This document shows positions 1 through 5,197 of a DNA stretch of 5,197 bases, piece by piece. Position 1 is the stretch's first letter; every line of letters starts with the position of its first letter. The stretch lies in assembly GCA_003695015.1 (NCBI GenBank), contig RFJD01000534.1, positions 1-5,197 on the forward strand, given 5' to 3'. This DNA is from Verrucomicrobiota bacterium. GTDB lineage: Bacteria > Verrucomicrobiota > Verrucomicrobiia > Limisphaerales > J093. The translations under genes were made by a program, and so were the position numbers. The notes under the pieces were generated by a model, which had not been told where the DNA came from, searched no databases, and saw only the letters and a program-made list of their open reading frames with translations.

Positions 1-581
1 CGGCGGAGGGCCTCCGGGAAGTTGGGCACGTCCACGTTGACCTCACGCTGCGTGACGACGGCGTTCTTGTGCTTGTGGTAGTACTCGATGGGGTCCTCGA
101 TGGTGATGATGTGGGCGTCGTCCCGTTCCTCGTTGATGATGTTGATCATCGAGGCCAGCGTCGTGGATTTGCCCGAACCGGTCGGCCCGGTCACCAGAAT
201 CAGACCGCGCGGCTTGTAGAGGAGTTCCCGGACCGAAGGCGGCAGGCCGATCTCCTCCAACGTCATCATCTTGTTGGGAATCTGGCGGGCCACGATGGCG
301 AAGTTGCCGCGCTCCTTGAAAACCGAGACGCGGAACCGCGCCAGATCGCCAAAGGCGAAACCAAAGTCGGCGCCGCCGCGCTCGCGCACCTGCTGGATGT
401 TGTCCTCGGAGGTGATGCTGCGCATCAGCTCCTCGGTGTCCTCGGCGGTGAGAGGCGGCCCTTCGACCTTGTGCAGGATGCCGTGGAGACGGATGACGGG
501 CGGGATGCCCACGCGCAAATGCAGGTCGGCGGCCCCTTCCTGGACCACCAACTGCAACAGATCGGACATCGAGTAGGACAT
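1..581 (-). CDS. pilT: Type IV pilus retraction ATPase PilT (5' part; 3' end outside the window)
   Basis: Hexameric cytoplasmic motor that powers pilus disassembly and twitching motility. The visible 193 residues hold the N-terminal PAS-like domain (about residues 5-100, with ADLHLRVG near 18-25 and RLHGIL near 31-36) and the start of the RecA-like ATPase domain. Walker A is GPTGSGKST at residues 132-140, and the Asp box [10 protein letters not shown] is at 158-167. Walker B, the His box and the C-terminal AIRNLIRE-type region would lie beyond the left edge, so their integrity cannot be judged. An in-frame TGA at 594-596 limits the start to ATG 581 or ATG 569. I chose 581, although neither has a clear Shine-Dalgarno sequence. 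The gene follows pilB by 89 bases on the same strand, as expected for an extension/retraction motor pair. PilU or another PilT paralogue is the main alternative, because the distinguishing C-terminus is missing. Confidence 0.93.
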   Translation of the reverse strand, partial: MSYSMSDLLQLVVQEGAADLHLRVGIPPVIRLHGILHKVEGPPLTAEDTEELMRSITSEDNIQQVRERGGADFGFAFGDLARFRVSVFKERGNFAIVARQIPNKMMTLEEIGLPPSVRELLYKPRGLILVTGPTGSGKSTTLASMINIINEERDDAHIITIEDPIEYYHKHKNAVVTQREVNVDVPNFPEALR

Positions 582-605
582 GGGGCGATTCGATCAAACA
601 GGCTG

Positions 606-629
606 GCCGCCCGCCTTGGGCGGAGCGGC
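606..629 (-). other. Stable intercistronic hairpin between pilB and pilT
   Basis: An inverted repeat with arms GCCGC-CCGCC (606-615) and GGCGG-A-GCGGC (619-629) around a TTG triloop. It gives ten G-C pairs with one bulged base at 624. It lies 41 bases after the pilB stop and 24 bases before the preferred pilT start. In the direction of transcription the stem is followed by CAGCCTGTTTGATCG, which lacks a proper T tract. A complete intrinsic terminator is therefore unlikely. An mRNA-stability or partial-attenuation element that tunes the PilB:PilT ratio is a reasonable inference. Confidence 0.5.
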
Positions 630-635
630 ATCGGT

Positions 636-648
636 TCGAAAAGTTCGA
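636..648. repeat. Small inverted repeat TCGAA-AAG-TTCGA
   Basis: A perfect 5-bp inverted repeat with a 3-base spacer in the pilB-pilT gap, just upstream (in transcription) of the stronger hairpin at 606-629. It can also be read as two GTTCGA direct repeats separated by AAA (634-639 and 643-648). It could be a second mRNA stem or a protein-binding half-site pair, or simply chance. No function is claimed. Confidence 0.25.
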
Positions 649-670
649 GGGTTCGGGCTCATGCAACCGA

Positions 671-2377
671 TCACGACTCGTCCATCGCGGTGATTTCGAT
701 CACCTCCCGCGGGGTGGTCAGGCCGGCCACCGCCTTGCGGGCGCCGTCCTCCCGCAGGGTGCGCATGCCCATTTCCCGGGCGCGCGCACGCAGGACCGAG
801 GAGGGGACCTTTTCGTAGATGAGTTTCCGGACGTCGTCGTCCACGACGAAGATCTCGAAGATGCCCATGCGGCCCCGGTACCCGGTGCGGTTGCATTCGC
901 TGCAGCCGCGGCCCTTGCGGAAGTTGGCCTCGCCGAGGTTGGCGGGGTCCAACCCCAGGGCACGCAGCTCGGATTCCGAGGGCGTAAAGGGCTCGGCGCA
1001 ACGCTTGCAGACCTTGCGCACCAACCGCTGGGCCATGAGGCCCCGGGTGGCCGACGCCACCAGGAAGGGTTTGACCCCGATGTCGATCAGCCGGGTGACC
1101 GCGCTGGGGGCGTCGTTGGTGTGCAGGGTCGAAAACACCAAGTGGCCGGTGAGCGAGGCGTTGATGGCGATCGAGGCGGTCTCCAGATCGCGAATCTCGC
1201 CGATCATGATGATGTTGGGCGCCTGGCGCAGCATGGCGCGCAGCGCCGCGGCAAACGTCAGCCCCACCGCCTCGTTGACGTGGACCTGGTTGATGCCGGA
1301 CATGACGTACTCGACCGGGTCCTCCACGGTGATGATCTTGCGGTCCGGCCGGTTGATGTAATTCAACACCGCGTAAAGCGTGGTGGTCTTGCCCGAGCCG
1401 GTGGGACCGGTGACCAACAGGATGCCGTCCGGAAGGCCGATCAACCGCTCGAACGTCTGCTGGTCGTCGGCGAAAAAGCCCAGTTCCGGCAACCCCAGCT
1501 TCAAGCCCTCCTTGTCCAGGATGCGCATGACGATGCTTTCCCCGTGGGTGGTGGGGATGCAGGAGACGCGCAGGTCGATCAACTTGCCGCCCACCTCGGT
1601 CTGGATGCGTCCGTCCTGCGGAATCCGTTTCTCCGCAATGGACATGTTGGACATGATCTTGAGGCGGCTGATGATGGAGGGTTGGAGCCGCTTGGGCGGG
1701 CTGTTGACCTCGTGCAGGACGCCGTCGATGCGGTAGCGGATCCGGAACTTGTTGGACAACGGCTCCAGATGAATGTCCGAGGCCCGCATCTTGAAGGCCT
1801 CGACGATGATGGTGTTGACCAACTTGATGATCGGCGCGTCCGCCTCGACGGTCGAGCCGTCGTCGGTCTGGACGGCCTGAATCGTGCCGATGTCCACCTC
1901 GCCCTCGGTGATGTCCTGGATCATCTTGCTCACCGAGTCCTCCCGGGCGCCGTAATAGCGGGCGATGGCGGCCTCGATGTCCTCCGGGGTGGCGACCGCG
2001 GGGATGACCGAGGTGCCCAAGGCGGCCTGCAACCCGTCGAGGGTGTCGATGTCGGAGGGGTCGGTCATGGCCACCACCACGGCGTCGCCCTCCTTGCGAA
2101 CCGGCACGACATTGAAGCGTTTGGCCACGTGGCGCGGCACGGCGGCCAGCACCTCGTCGGTCAACTGCATGTCGTCCAGATCGACGAACTCGGCGCCGAA
2201 ATGGGCGGCCTTGGCCTGGGCCACCACTGCCGGCGTGATGACCCCTTGAGCCACGAGGGTGTCCACCACCCCTTCGCCGCTGGCCTCCGCCTCCTGGCGG
2301 ATGGGGGCGAGCTGGTCCTCGGTCACCCAGCCCATCTCCAGCAGGCTGTCGATCAAATAGTCGTCTCTTGCCGCCAC
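671..2377 (-). CDS. pilB: Type IV pilus assembly (extension) ATPase, PilB/GspE family
   Basis: Cytoplasmic hexameric ATPase that drives pilin polymerisation through the inner-membrane platform. It has 568 residues, normal for PilB. The N-terminal T2SSE_N/MshEN-like helical region covers about 1-145, but no RLG c-di-GMP-binding motif is seen. The N2 domain (about 180-300) includes SDIHLEP at 200-206 and the FRIRYRIDG arginine strand at 211-219. The ATPase core has Walker A GPTGSGKT at 324-331, the Asp box IITVEDPVEY at 348-357, Walker B MIGEIRD at 391-397 and the His box around GHLVFSTLHTND at 411-422. A zinc-binding tetracysteine pairs C457xxC460 with C492xxC495, typical of PilB/GspE. The start is GTG at 2375-2377, with GGAAAGG five bases upstream. 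pilT follows on the same strand, which favours PilB over the type II secretion ATPase GspE. Two promoter candidates precede it. Confidence 0.93.
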   Translation of the reverse strand: MAARDDYLIDSLLEMGWVTEDQLAPIRQEAEASGEGVVDTLVAQGVITPAVVAQAKAAHFGAEFVDLDDMQLTDEVLAAVPRHVAKRFNVVPVRKEGDAVVVAMTDPSDIDTLDGLQAALGTSVIPAVATPEDIEAAIARYYGAREDSVSKMIQDITEGEVDIGTIQAVQTDDGSTVEADAPIIKLVNTIIVEAFKMRASDIHLEPLSNKFRIRYRIDGVLHEVNSPPKRLQPSIISRLKIMSNMSIAEKRIPQDGRIQTEVGGKLIDLRVSCIPTTHGESIVMRILDKEGLKLGLPELGFFADDQQTFERLIGLPDGILLVTGPTGSGKTTTLYAVLNYINRPDRKIITVEDPVEYVMSGINQVHVNEAVGLTFAAALRAMLRQAPNIIMIGEIRDLETASIAINASLTGHLVFSTLHTNDAPSAVTRLIDIGVKPFLVASATRGLMAQRLVRKVCKRCAEPFTPSESELRALGLDPANLGEANFRKGRGCSECNRTGYRGRMGIFEIFVVDDDVRKLIYEKVPSSVLRARAREMGMRTLREDGARKAVAGLTTPREVIEITAMDES

Positions 2378-2382
2378 TGTTG

Positions 2383-2389
2383 CCTTTCC
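2383..2389 (-). promoter_or_regulatory. Shine-Dalgarno sequence for pilB (decides the GTG start)
   Basis: On the minus strand, GGAAAGG stands five bases before GTG 2377. It is the best ribosome-binding sequence near the N-terminus and supports this non-ATG start over the later in-frame ATG at codon 15. It directly follows the T tract of the leader hairpin, so folding there could influence translation too. Confidence 0.6.
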
Positions 2390-2420
2390 AAAAAGCCGCG
2401 CGCCGGCGTCGCCACCGGCG
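2390..2420 (-). promoter_or_regulatory. pilB leader: overlapping hairpins ending in a T tract (possible attenuator)
   Basis: In the untranslated leader of pilB, two stems compete for the same bases. CGCCGG (2420-2415) can pair with CCGGCG (2406-2401). Alternatively, GCCG (2407-2404) can pair with CGGC (2398-2395), which is followed at once by TTTTT (2394-2390). The second form looks like a short intrinsic terminator and the first would prevent it. Both stems are read directly from the bases. Regulatory use is inference, and in GC-rich DNA such pairings arise easily. Confidence 0.3.
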
Positions 2421-2439
2421 AAAACACCGCGGGGCGACC

Positions 2440-2468
2440 TGTATCTGCCAAATCGGCCCGCTTGTCAA
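2440..2468 (-). promoter_or_regulatory. Sigma-70-like promoter for pilB
   Basis: A perfect -35 box TTGACA (2468-2463) is separated by 17 bases from GATACA (2445-2440), which keeps the A, T and A at positions 2-4 of the TATAAT consensus. There is no extended -10 TG. Transcription would start near 2433, giving a leader of roughly 55 bases that contains the hairpin/T-tract region. Optimal spacing and the intergenic position support it. The weak -10 lowers confidence. Confidence 0.5.
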
Positions 2469-2499
2469 CGCACAGTCCCGGGCCTCCCCGCTTCCCTCC

Positions 2500-2512
2500 G
2501 GCCGTTCCGGCC
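2500..2512. repeat. Inverted repeat GGCCG-TTC-CGGCC downstream of the SDR gene
   Basis: A perfect 5-bp stem with a triloop, 72 bases past the SDR stop codon and downstream of the predicted sigma-54 start point. It has no T tract on the minus strand, so it is at best a weak or factor-dependent end for the amidohydrolase-SDR transcript, or a fold in the long pilB leader. Confidence 0.25.
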
Positions 2513-2542
2513 CCTGCCACACCCCTCTCCACCATGATTGAG

Positions 2543-2558
2543 AGCAAACCCCGTGCCA
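2543..2558 (-). promoter_or_regulatory. Sigma-54 (RpoN) -24/-12 promoter upstream of pilB
   Basis: Read on the minus strand the site is TGGCACGGGGTTTGCT. It matches the RpoN consensus TGGCACG-N4-TTGCW at every specified base, with the invariant GG (2557-2556) and GC (2545-2544) exactly 10 bases apart. Transcription would start near 2532, giving a leader of about 155 bases before pilB. The site lies in the SDR-pilB gap and points toward pilB. Sigma-54 promoters need an AAA+ enhancer-binding activator, and pilin genes are a classic target (PilR/PilA). Activator sites would be expected upstream, within the 3' end of the SDR gene. None is recognisable by eye. Confidence 0.7.
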
Positions 2559-2583
2559 GAAAACCGCCCTCCCGAGCTCCTGC

Positions 2584-3306
2584 TCACCATGGCCGCAGTG
2601 GCCGGGAATCCAACGCAAAGACCTGTCCGGAAACATCCTCCATCGCCGCGATGGCCACGATCTGCCGCGCCACCGCTTCCAGCCGGCCGGTGCGCCCCAG
2701 CACATTGGCCGCCCGCCATCGCGCCCACGCCGCCTCGTCCAAACCGCGGGTCATCCCCGTGGCCAGCGCGCCGGGCAAAACGGCGTTGACCCGGATCCCG
2801 TGCGGCCCCAACTCCCGCGCCAGAGCCAGCGTCAACCCGATCAACCCCGCCTTGGACGCGGCGTAATTCGCCTGGCCTGCCGCCCCCGCCAACCCCACAT
2901 GGCTGGCCACCTGCAGCAGGCAACCGCCCCCTTGCCGGCCCATCAACCGGCCCGCCTCCCGCGCGCACCGCCAAGCCCCCGTCAGGTTCACCCCGATCAC
3001 CGCGTCCCAATCCTCCGGTCGCATCGACCAAACCGGACCGTCCCGCGTCACGCCGGCGTTGTTGACCAGCACATCCACCCCGCCCCACCGCCGCTCCACT
3101 TCGGCAAAAGCCGCCGCCACACCTGCCGCCGAGGTCACGTCCAGCGGCAACGCCCACACCCCTCCGGGCCATCCCTCCAGCGAGCGCCGGTGCCATCCGG
3201 CCGCCACCCGATGCCCCGCCGCCGCAAAGGCCCGCACCAGCGCCATCCCCAACCCGCCGGCCGCGCCCGTCACCACCACCCGCCACGGTTCGGACGTCCC
3301 GCTCAT
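2584..3306 (-). CDS. SDR-family NAD(P)-dependent oxidoreductase, FabG-like
   Basis: A classical short-chain dehydrogenase/reductase of 240 residues, a normal length for the family. It is predicted to be cytosolic and to reduce a keto group or oxidise an alcohol with NAD(P)(H). It shows the Rossmann glycine motif TGAAGGLG at 13-20, the adenine-pocket DV at 56-57, NNAG at 82-85, and a complete catalytic tetrad N107, S135, Y148, K152 (YAASK at 148-152). The PG motif is at 178-179. The C-terminus reads SGQVFALDSRPLRPW instead of the usual GQ-hydrophobic-DGG ending of FabG, so 3-oxoacyl-ACP reductase activity is not assured. ATG 3306 overlaps the amidohydrolase stop as ATGA, and a G-rich Shine-Dalgarno (complement of 3314-3319) precedes it. 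Translational coupling is therefore likely. The open frame continues upstream to 3672, but that part is a shadow of the amidohydrolase gene. Confidence 0.9.
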   Translation of the reverse strand: MSGTSEPWRVVVTGAAGGLGMALVRAFAAAGHRVAAGWHRRSLEGWPGGVWALPLDVTSAAGVAAAFAEVERRWGGVDVLVNNAGVTRDGPVWSMRPEDWDAVIGVNLTGAWRCAREAGRLMGRQGGGCLLQVASHVGLAGAAGQANYAASKAGLIGLTLALARELGPHGIRVNAVLPGALATGMTRGLDEAAWARWRAANVLGRTGRLEAVARQIVAIAAMEDVSGQVFALDSRPLRPW

Positions 3307-4613
3307 GCGACCGCCCCCCGGTTTGCTCCGGCCACCCACCGACCGCCAACCGCCACCGCCACCGGCCGCAAGGCGCCTTCGGTCCAAGCCGCCAAGGTGT
3401 CCCGCGCCGTCCCGAGCGCCGGAATCAGGACGAAATCCGCCCACGCCCCGGCACGCAATTGGCCGACCGCCCCTTCCAACCCCATGGCGCGGGCGGGAAC
3501 GGTGGTCACCATGGCCAGACGCTCCTCGGGCACAAGGTGCGGATGCCGCCGCCGCAGCCAGGCCAGTTCGACCAACAGGTCCAGCGGCGGAACACCCTCT
3601 TCCAACGGCACCGTGGCGGCGCTGTCCGTGCCGATGCACACCGGCACGCCCGCGGCCCGCAACGTTTCCCATGGAAACGGCTCATGCCCGAAAAACGCGT
3701 GGCTCCGCGGGCAATGCACCACCGTCGCCCCATGGCGAGCCAGCTTCTCGGCATCGCCGTCTGCAAGGTAATTCCCGTGTACCACCAGGCAGCGCGGCCC
3801 CAGCAACCCCGCCCGCTCCACCGCTGCCACCGGGCTCGATCCGTCCAAATCCGACATCACGCGCCCCCGTGCCGCCAGCCACTCCTTCAGCGGGCCGCGT
3901 CCATGCCGGAACATCTCGAACTCCTCCCGCGACTCGGCCACGTGAATGGCCACCGGCCAGCCGCGGGCTCGCACCTCCTGCGCGCAGGCCCGCAACAAAG
4001 CCGGGGTGGTCGAGTAAGGCGCATGCGGCGAAAGCCCGGGCCGCCATCGGTCGCCGGCCACACCCGCCGCGGAGGCCAACAACTCCCGCCAAGGCGCCAG
4101 GGGATCCTCCCCCGACTGCAACTGGATCAGCTCGAAGTAAGAAACCGTTCGCAAAGGGGTGTGCGGCCGGACTTGGGGCAGCAATTCCGGCCACGCCTCG
4201 ATGTCCCCCACCGTGGTCACCCCGCCGCGGGCCAGCATCCGGGCGCCCTCCAGCCAATCCCGGGCCCGCTCCGAGGCCGGACGGGCAGCCTTGGCGGCTT
4301 GGATGGCCTCGATCCATGCCACGAAGTTTGACGGAGGCGGCACGCATCCGGCCAATCCGCTGTAATCCAAATGGACATGCGCATTGACCAGCCCGGGAAC
4401 GATCGCCAGCTCACCCCAATCCCAGCCCGAACCGGAATGCCCGGATTTGAAATCAGCAAAGCGGCCGACGAAGGAGATGCGCCCGCCGGCCCACGCCATG
4501 ACCCCATCCTCGATCGGCGGCGAGCCGACCGACAGGATGTACCGGGCGCGGCCCCAACGGATGGAACCGGCGTCCCGATCCTCCTCAGATCCGGAGTTCA
4601 CAGCAGCATTCAC
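3303..4613 (-). CDS. Metal-dependent amidohydrolase (deaminase/chlorohydrolase type, COG0402-like)
   Basis: A 436-residue enzyme of the amidohydrolase superfamily, ATZ/TRZ or MTA/SAH-deaminase branch. These usually deaminate purine-like or triazine-like rings with one divalent metal. It has the split N-terminal beta-domain (about 18-75), then IVPGLVNAHVHLD carrying metal ligands H79 and H81. Further residues are H197 in SPHAPYS, H224 and E227 in HVAES (metal ligand and catalytic acid), H279 in VVHGN, HCPRSH at 300-305, and D330 in GTDSAAT. The C-terminal GQLRAGAWADFVLI (about 384-397) closes the composite domain. All catalytic positions are intact and no signal peptide is seen. The start is GTG 4613, and GTG 4601 (codon 5) is equally possible because no strong Shine-Dalgarno is present. 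Its stop overlaps the SDR start, so the pair shares an mRNA. The substrate is unknown. Aminodeoxyfutalosine deaminase (menaquinone pathway) is one possibility, not demonstrated. Confidence 0.88.
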   Translation of the reverse strand: MNAAVNSGSEEDRDAGSIRWGRARYILSVGSPPIEDGVMAWAGGRISFVGRFADFKSGHSGSGWDWGELAIVPGLVNAHVHLDYSGLAGCVPPPSNFVAWIEAIQAAKAARPASERARDWLEGARMLARGGVTTVGDIEAWPELLPQVRPHTPLRTVSYFELIQLQSGEDPLAPWRELLASAAGVAGDRWRPGLSPHAPYSTTPALLRACAQEVRARGWPVAIHVAESREEFEMFRHGRGPLKEWLAARGRVMSDLDGSSPVAAVERAGLLGPRCLVVHGNYLADGDAEKLARHGATVVHCPRSHAFFGHEPFPWETLRAAGVPVCIGTDSAATVPLEEGVPPLDLLVELAWLRRRHPHLVPEERLAMVTTVPARAMGLEGAVGQLRAGAWADFVLIPALGTARDTLAAWTEGALRPVAVAVGGRWVAGANRGAVA

Positions 4614-4668
4614 CCGGCCGATGCCCCGGGTGTGATTGGATGGTTGTCGCCACCCGCGCCAGCCACGG

Positions 4669-4702
4669 CACCCCGCACCGGGGTGGGGGTTTGCCCCTCA
4701 CC
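4669..4702. repeat. GC-rich inverted repeats in the hpf-amidohydrolase gap
   Basis: Two adjacent dyads lie in the 142-base gap between the amidohydrolase start and the hpf stop. CACCCC (4669-4674) pairs with GGGGTG (4680-4685), and GGTG-GGGG (4682-4689) pairs with CCCC-T-CACC (4694-4702) with one bulge. They overlap at 4682-4685, so they are alternatives. Neither is followed by a T tract on the minus strand. I see no convincing promoter or gene in this gap, although the amidohydrolase transcript may begin here. Confidence 0.3.
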
Positions 4703-4725
4703 GCCCGGGTCGGAAACCGCCGGGG

Positions 4726-4740
4726 CCTGCCGCGGGCAGG
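4726..4740 (-). terminator. Candidate hairpin terminator after hpf
   Basis: A perfect 6-bp GC stem, CCTGCC (4726-4731) and GGCAGG (4735-4740), around a GCG loop. It lies 15 bases beyond the hpf stop codon. The position is right for a transcript end, but the bases after it on the minus strand (CCCCGGCGG) contain no T run. If it acts, it is a non-canonical or processing-protective 3' end. Confidence 0.3.
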
Positions 4741-4755
4741 GTTGGGCAGCAAGCG

Positions 4756-5106
4756 TCAGACGCCGTTGTCCTTGCGGGCCTCCTTGGCCCGGGCGGCCTC
4801 CTGGTGCCTGGCCTTCTTCAGGCCGTGAAGCTTGCGCACCTGTTGCTCGAGCTTCTTGAAGGCCAAGTCCACCGCCTTCAGCGGATCCTCCTCGACATCC
4901 TCGGCAAACAGGTCGGGCCCCCGCACCACCAACCGCACCGCACAGCGGAACTGCCGCTCCGGAGCCTGCGTCCGGTCATGCTCGAGAGTGACGCGGGTCT
5001 CCAACGCACGGCCGTTCAAGTGCTCCAGCTTCTCGATGCGGTGTTGGATGCGCTCCTCGATGGCCGGGTTGCTCGACATGTTGTGCGTGCTGAGGATGAA
5101 CTTCAT
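4756..5106 (-). CDS. hpf: Ribosome hibernation promoting factor, short HPF/RaiA (S30AE) family
   Basis: A small cytosolic protein of 116 residues that binds the 30S decoding channel and inactivates or dimerises ribosomes in stationary phase. The sequence shows the S30AE beta-alpha-beta-beta-beta-alpha pattern. Strand 1 is KFILSTHN (2-9), helix 1 is about NPAIEERIQHRIEKLEHL (13-30), strands include TRVTLEHD (37-44) and FRCAVRLVVRGPDLFAED (53-70), and helix 2 is about DPLKAVDLAFKKLEQQVRKL (74-93). A lysine/arginine-rich tail covers 94-113. The length matches the short HPF or YfiA class, because the long form's C-terminal dimerisation domain is absent. ATG 5106 begins directly at strand 1, and a GGGG two bases upstream is a poor Shine-Dalgarno. 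The gene appears monocistronic or only loosely linked to the amidohydrolase 142 bases downstream. hpf genes often neighbour rpoN, but the upstream gene lies outside the window. Confidence 0.9.
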   Translation of the reverse strand: MKFILSTHNMSSNPAIEERIQHRIEKLEHLNGRALETRVTLEHDRTQAPERQFRCAVRLVVRGPDLFAEDVEEDPLKAVDLAFKKLEQQVRKLHGLKKARHQEAARAKEARKDNGV

Positions 5107-5129
5107 GGCCCCAAGATGCGGGCATCCGG

Positions 5130-5142
5130 CTGGAAAATCCAG
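5130..5142. repeat. Inverted repeat CTGGA-AAA-TCCAG upstream of hpf
   Basis: A perfect 5-bp dyad with a 3-base spacer, 23 bases before the hpf start codon. In the hpf leader it could be an operator or an mRNA stem. A further dyad, CGGTTCG (5168-5174) with CGAACCG (5191-5197), lies at the window edge and may be cut off. I could not find a convincing -35/-10 pair for hpf in 5107-5197, so its promoter may be weak, non-canonical, or outside the window. Confidence 0.3.
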
Positions 5143-5197
5143 TCCGAGGTTGCGAAAACGCGGGCCGCGGTTCGGACCCGGTTGACGCCGCGAACCG

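Noticed and set aside
43..666. A 207-codon minus-strand frame over pilT
   Set aside because: It is in the wrong frame. The frame starting at 581 reads through to the window edge with intact PilT motifs.
2353..2547. A 64-codon minus-strand ORF in the pilB leader, as a possible leader peptide
   Set aside because: Its starts lie at or before the predicted sigma-54 transcript start. It spans the sigma-70 promoter and has no recognisable features or good ribosome-binding site.
594..2705. A 703-codon open frame on the minus strand across the pilB region
   Set aside because: It is an out-of-frame shadow of pilB, low in complexity and rich in Arg, Gly and His. The overlapping frame 671-2377 carries every PilB motif in order.
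1121..2866. A 581-codon open frame on the plus strand
   Set aside because: Antisense shadow of pilB in high-GC DNA. It has no recognisable domain and crosses the promoter region and the SDR gene end.
3307..3672. N-terminal extension of the SDR frame by 122 codons
   Set aside because: The extension is Gly/Arg/Ala-rich, lies within the amidohydrolase gene, and precedes the natural SDR N-terminus just before the Rossmann motif. The ATGA overlap gives the better start.
4680..4697. G-run cluster as a possible G-quadruplex
   Set aside because: There are too few separate G-tracts with suitable loops. The same bases are explained as hairpin arms.
4371..4859. Plus-strand open frame over the amidohydrolase 5' end and the hpf gap
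   Set aside because: The composition is Pro/Arg/Ala-rich antisense translation with no domain, opposed to two well-supported minus-strand genes.
1..5197. Mobile elements, CRISPR arrays, tRNA/rRNA genes or attachment sites
   Set aside because: I looked for transposase or integrase motifs, regularly spaced repeats, and tRNA-like CCA or T-loop sequences and found none. Gene content and base composition look uniform.

Overview
The window is a GC-rich chromosomal segment in which every supportable gene lies on the minus strand, so it is read from high to low coordinates. In transcription order it holds a short ribosome hibernation factor (hpf/raiA family), an amidohydrolase of the deaminase/chlorohydrolase type, a FabG-like short-chain dehydrogenase/reductase, a PilB/GspE-type assembly ATPase, and the first 193 codons of a PilT-type retraction ATPase that runs off the left edge. 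The wording of the PilT N-terminus and of the short HPF resembles, from memory, proteins of Verrucomicrobiota (Pedosphaera/Limisphaera-like). This is a tentative impression, because no RNA gene or other marker is present to confirm it. No mobile element, CRISPR array, tRNA or rRNA was seen.

The right part (about 2584-5197) is housekeeping and metabolic. hpf stands alone, with 91 bases of leader visible and a 141-base gap after it that holds several GC-rich inverted repeats. The amidohydrolase and the SDR overlap by four bases (ATGA) and almost certainly form a translationally coupled pair. Their joint substrate cannot be read from the sequence.

The left part (1-2583) is the motor module of a type IV pilus. 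pilB (extension) is followed after 89 bases by pilT (retraction), with a very stable hairpin between them. The 206-base gap between the SDR and pilB is the most informative non-coding stretch. It contains a textbook sigma-54 (-24/-12) promoter sequence, a second sigma-70-like promoter with a perfect -35 box, overlapping hairpins ending in a T tract, and a good Shine-Dalgarno sequence in front of a GTG start. This suggests that pilus motor genes here are under dual, activator-dependent and constitutive, control.

The gene content itself is ordinary and I see no undescribed multi-gene system. The points worth a second look are regulatory: the sigma-54 site before pilB, the possible attenuator in its leader, the pilB-pilT intercistronic hairpin, and the uncharacterised amidohydrolase-SDR couple.
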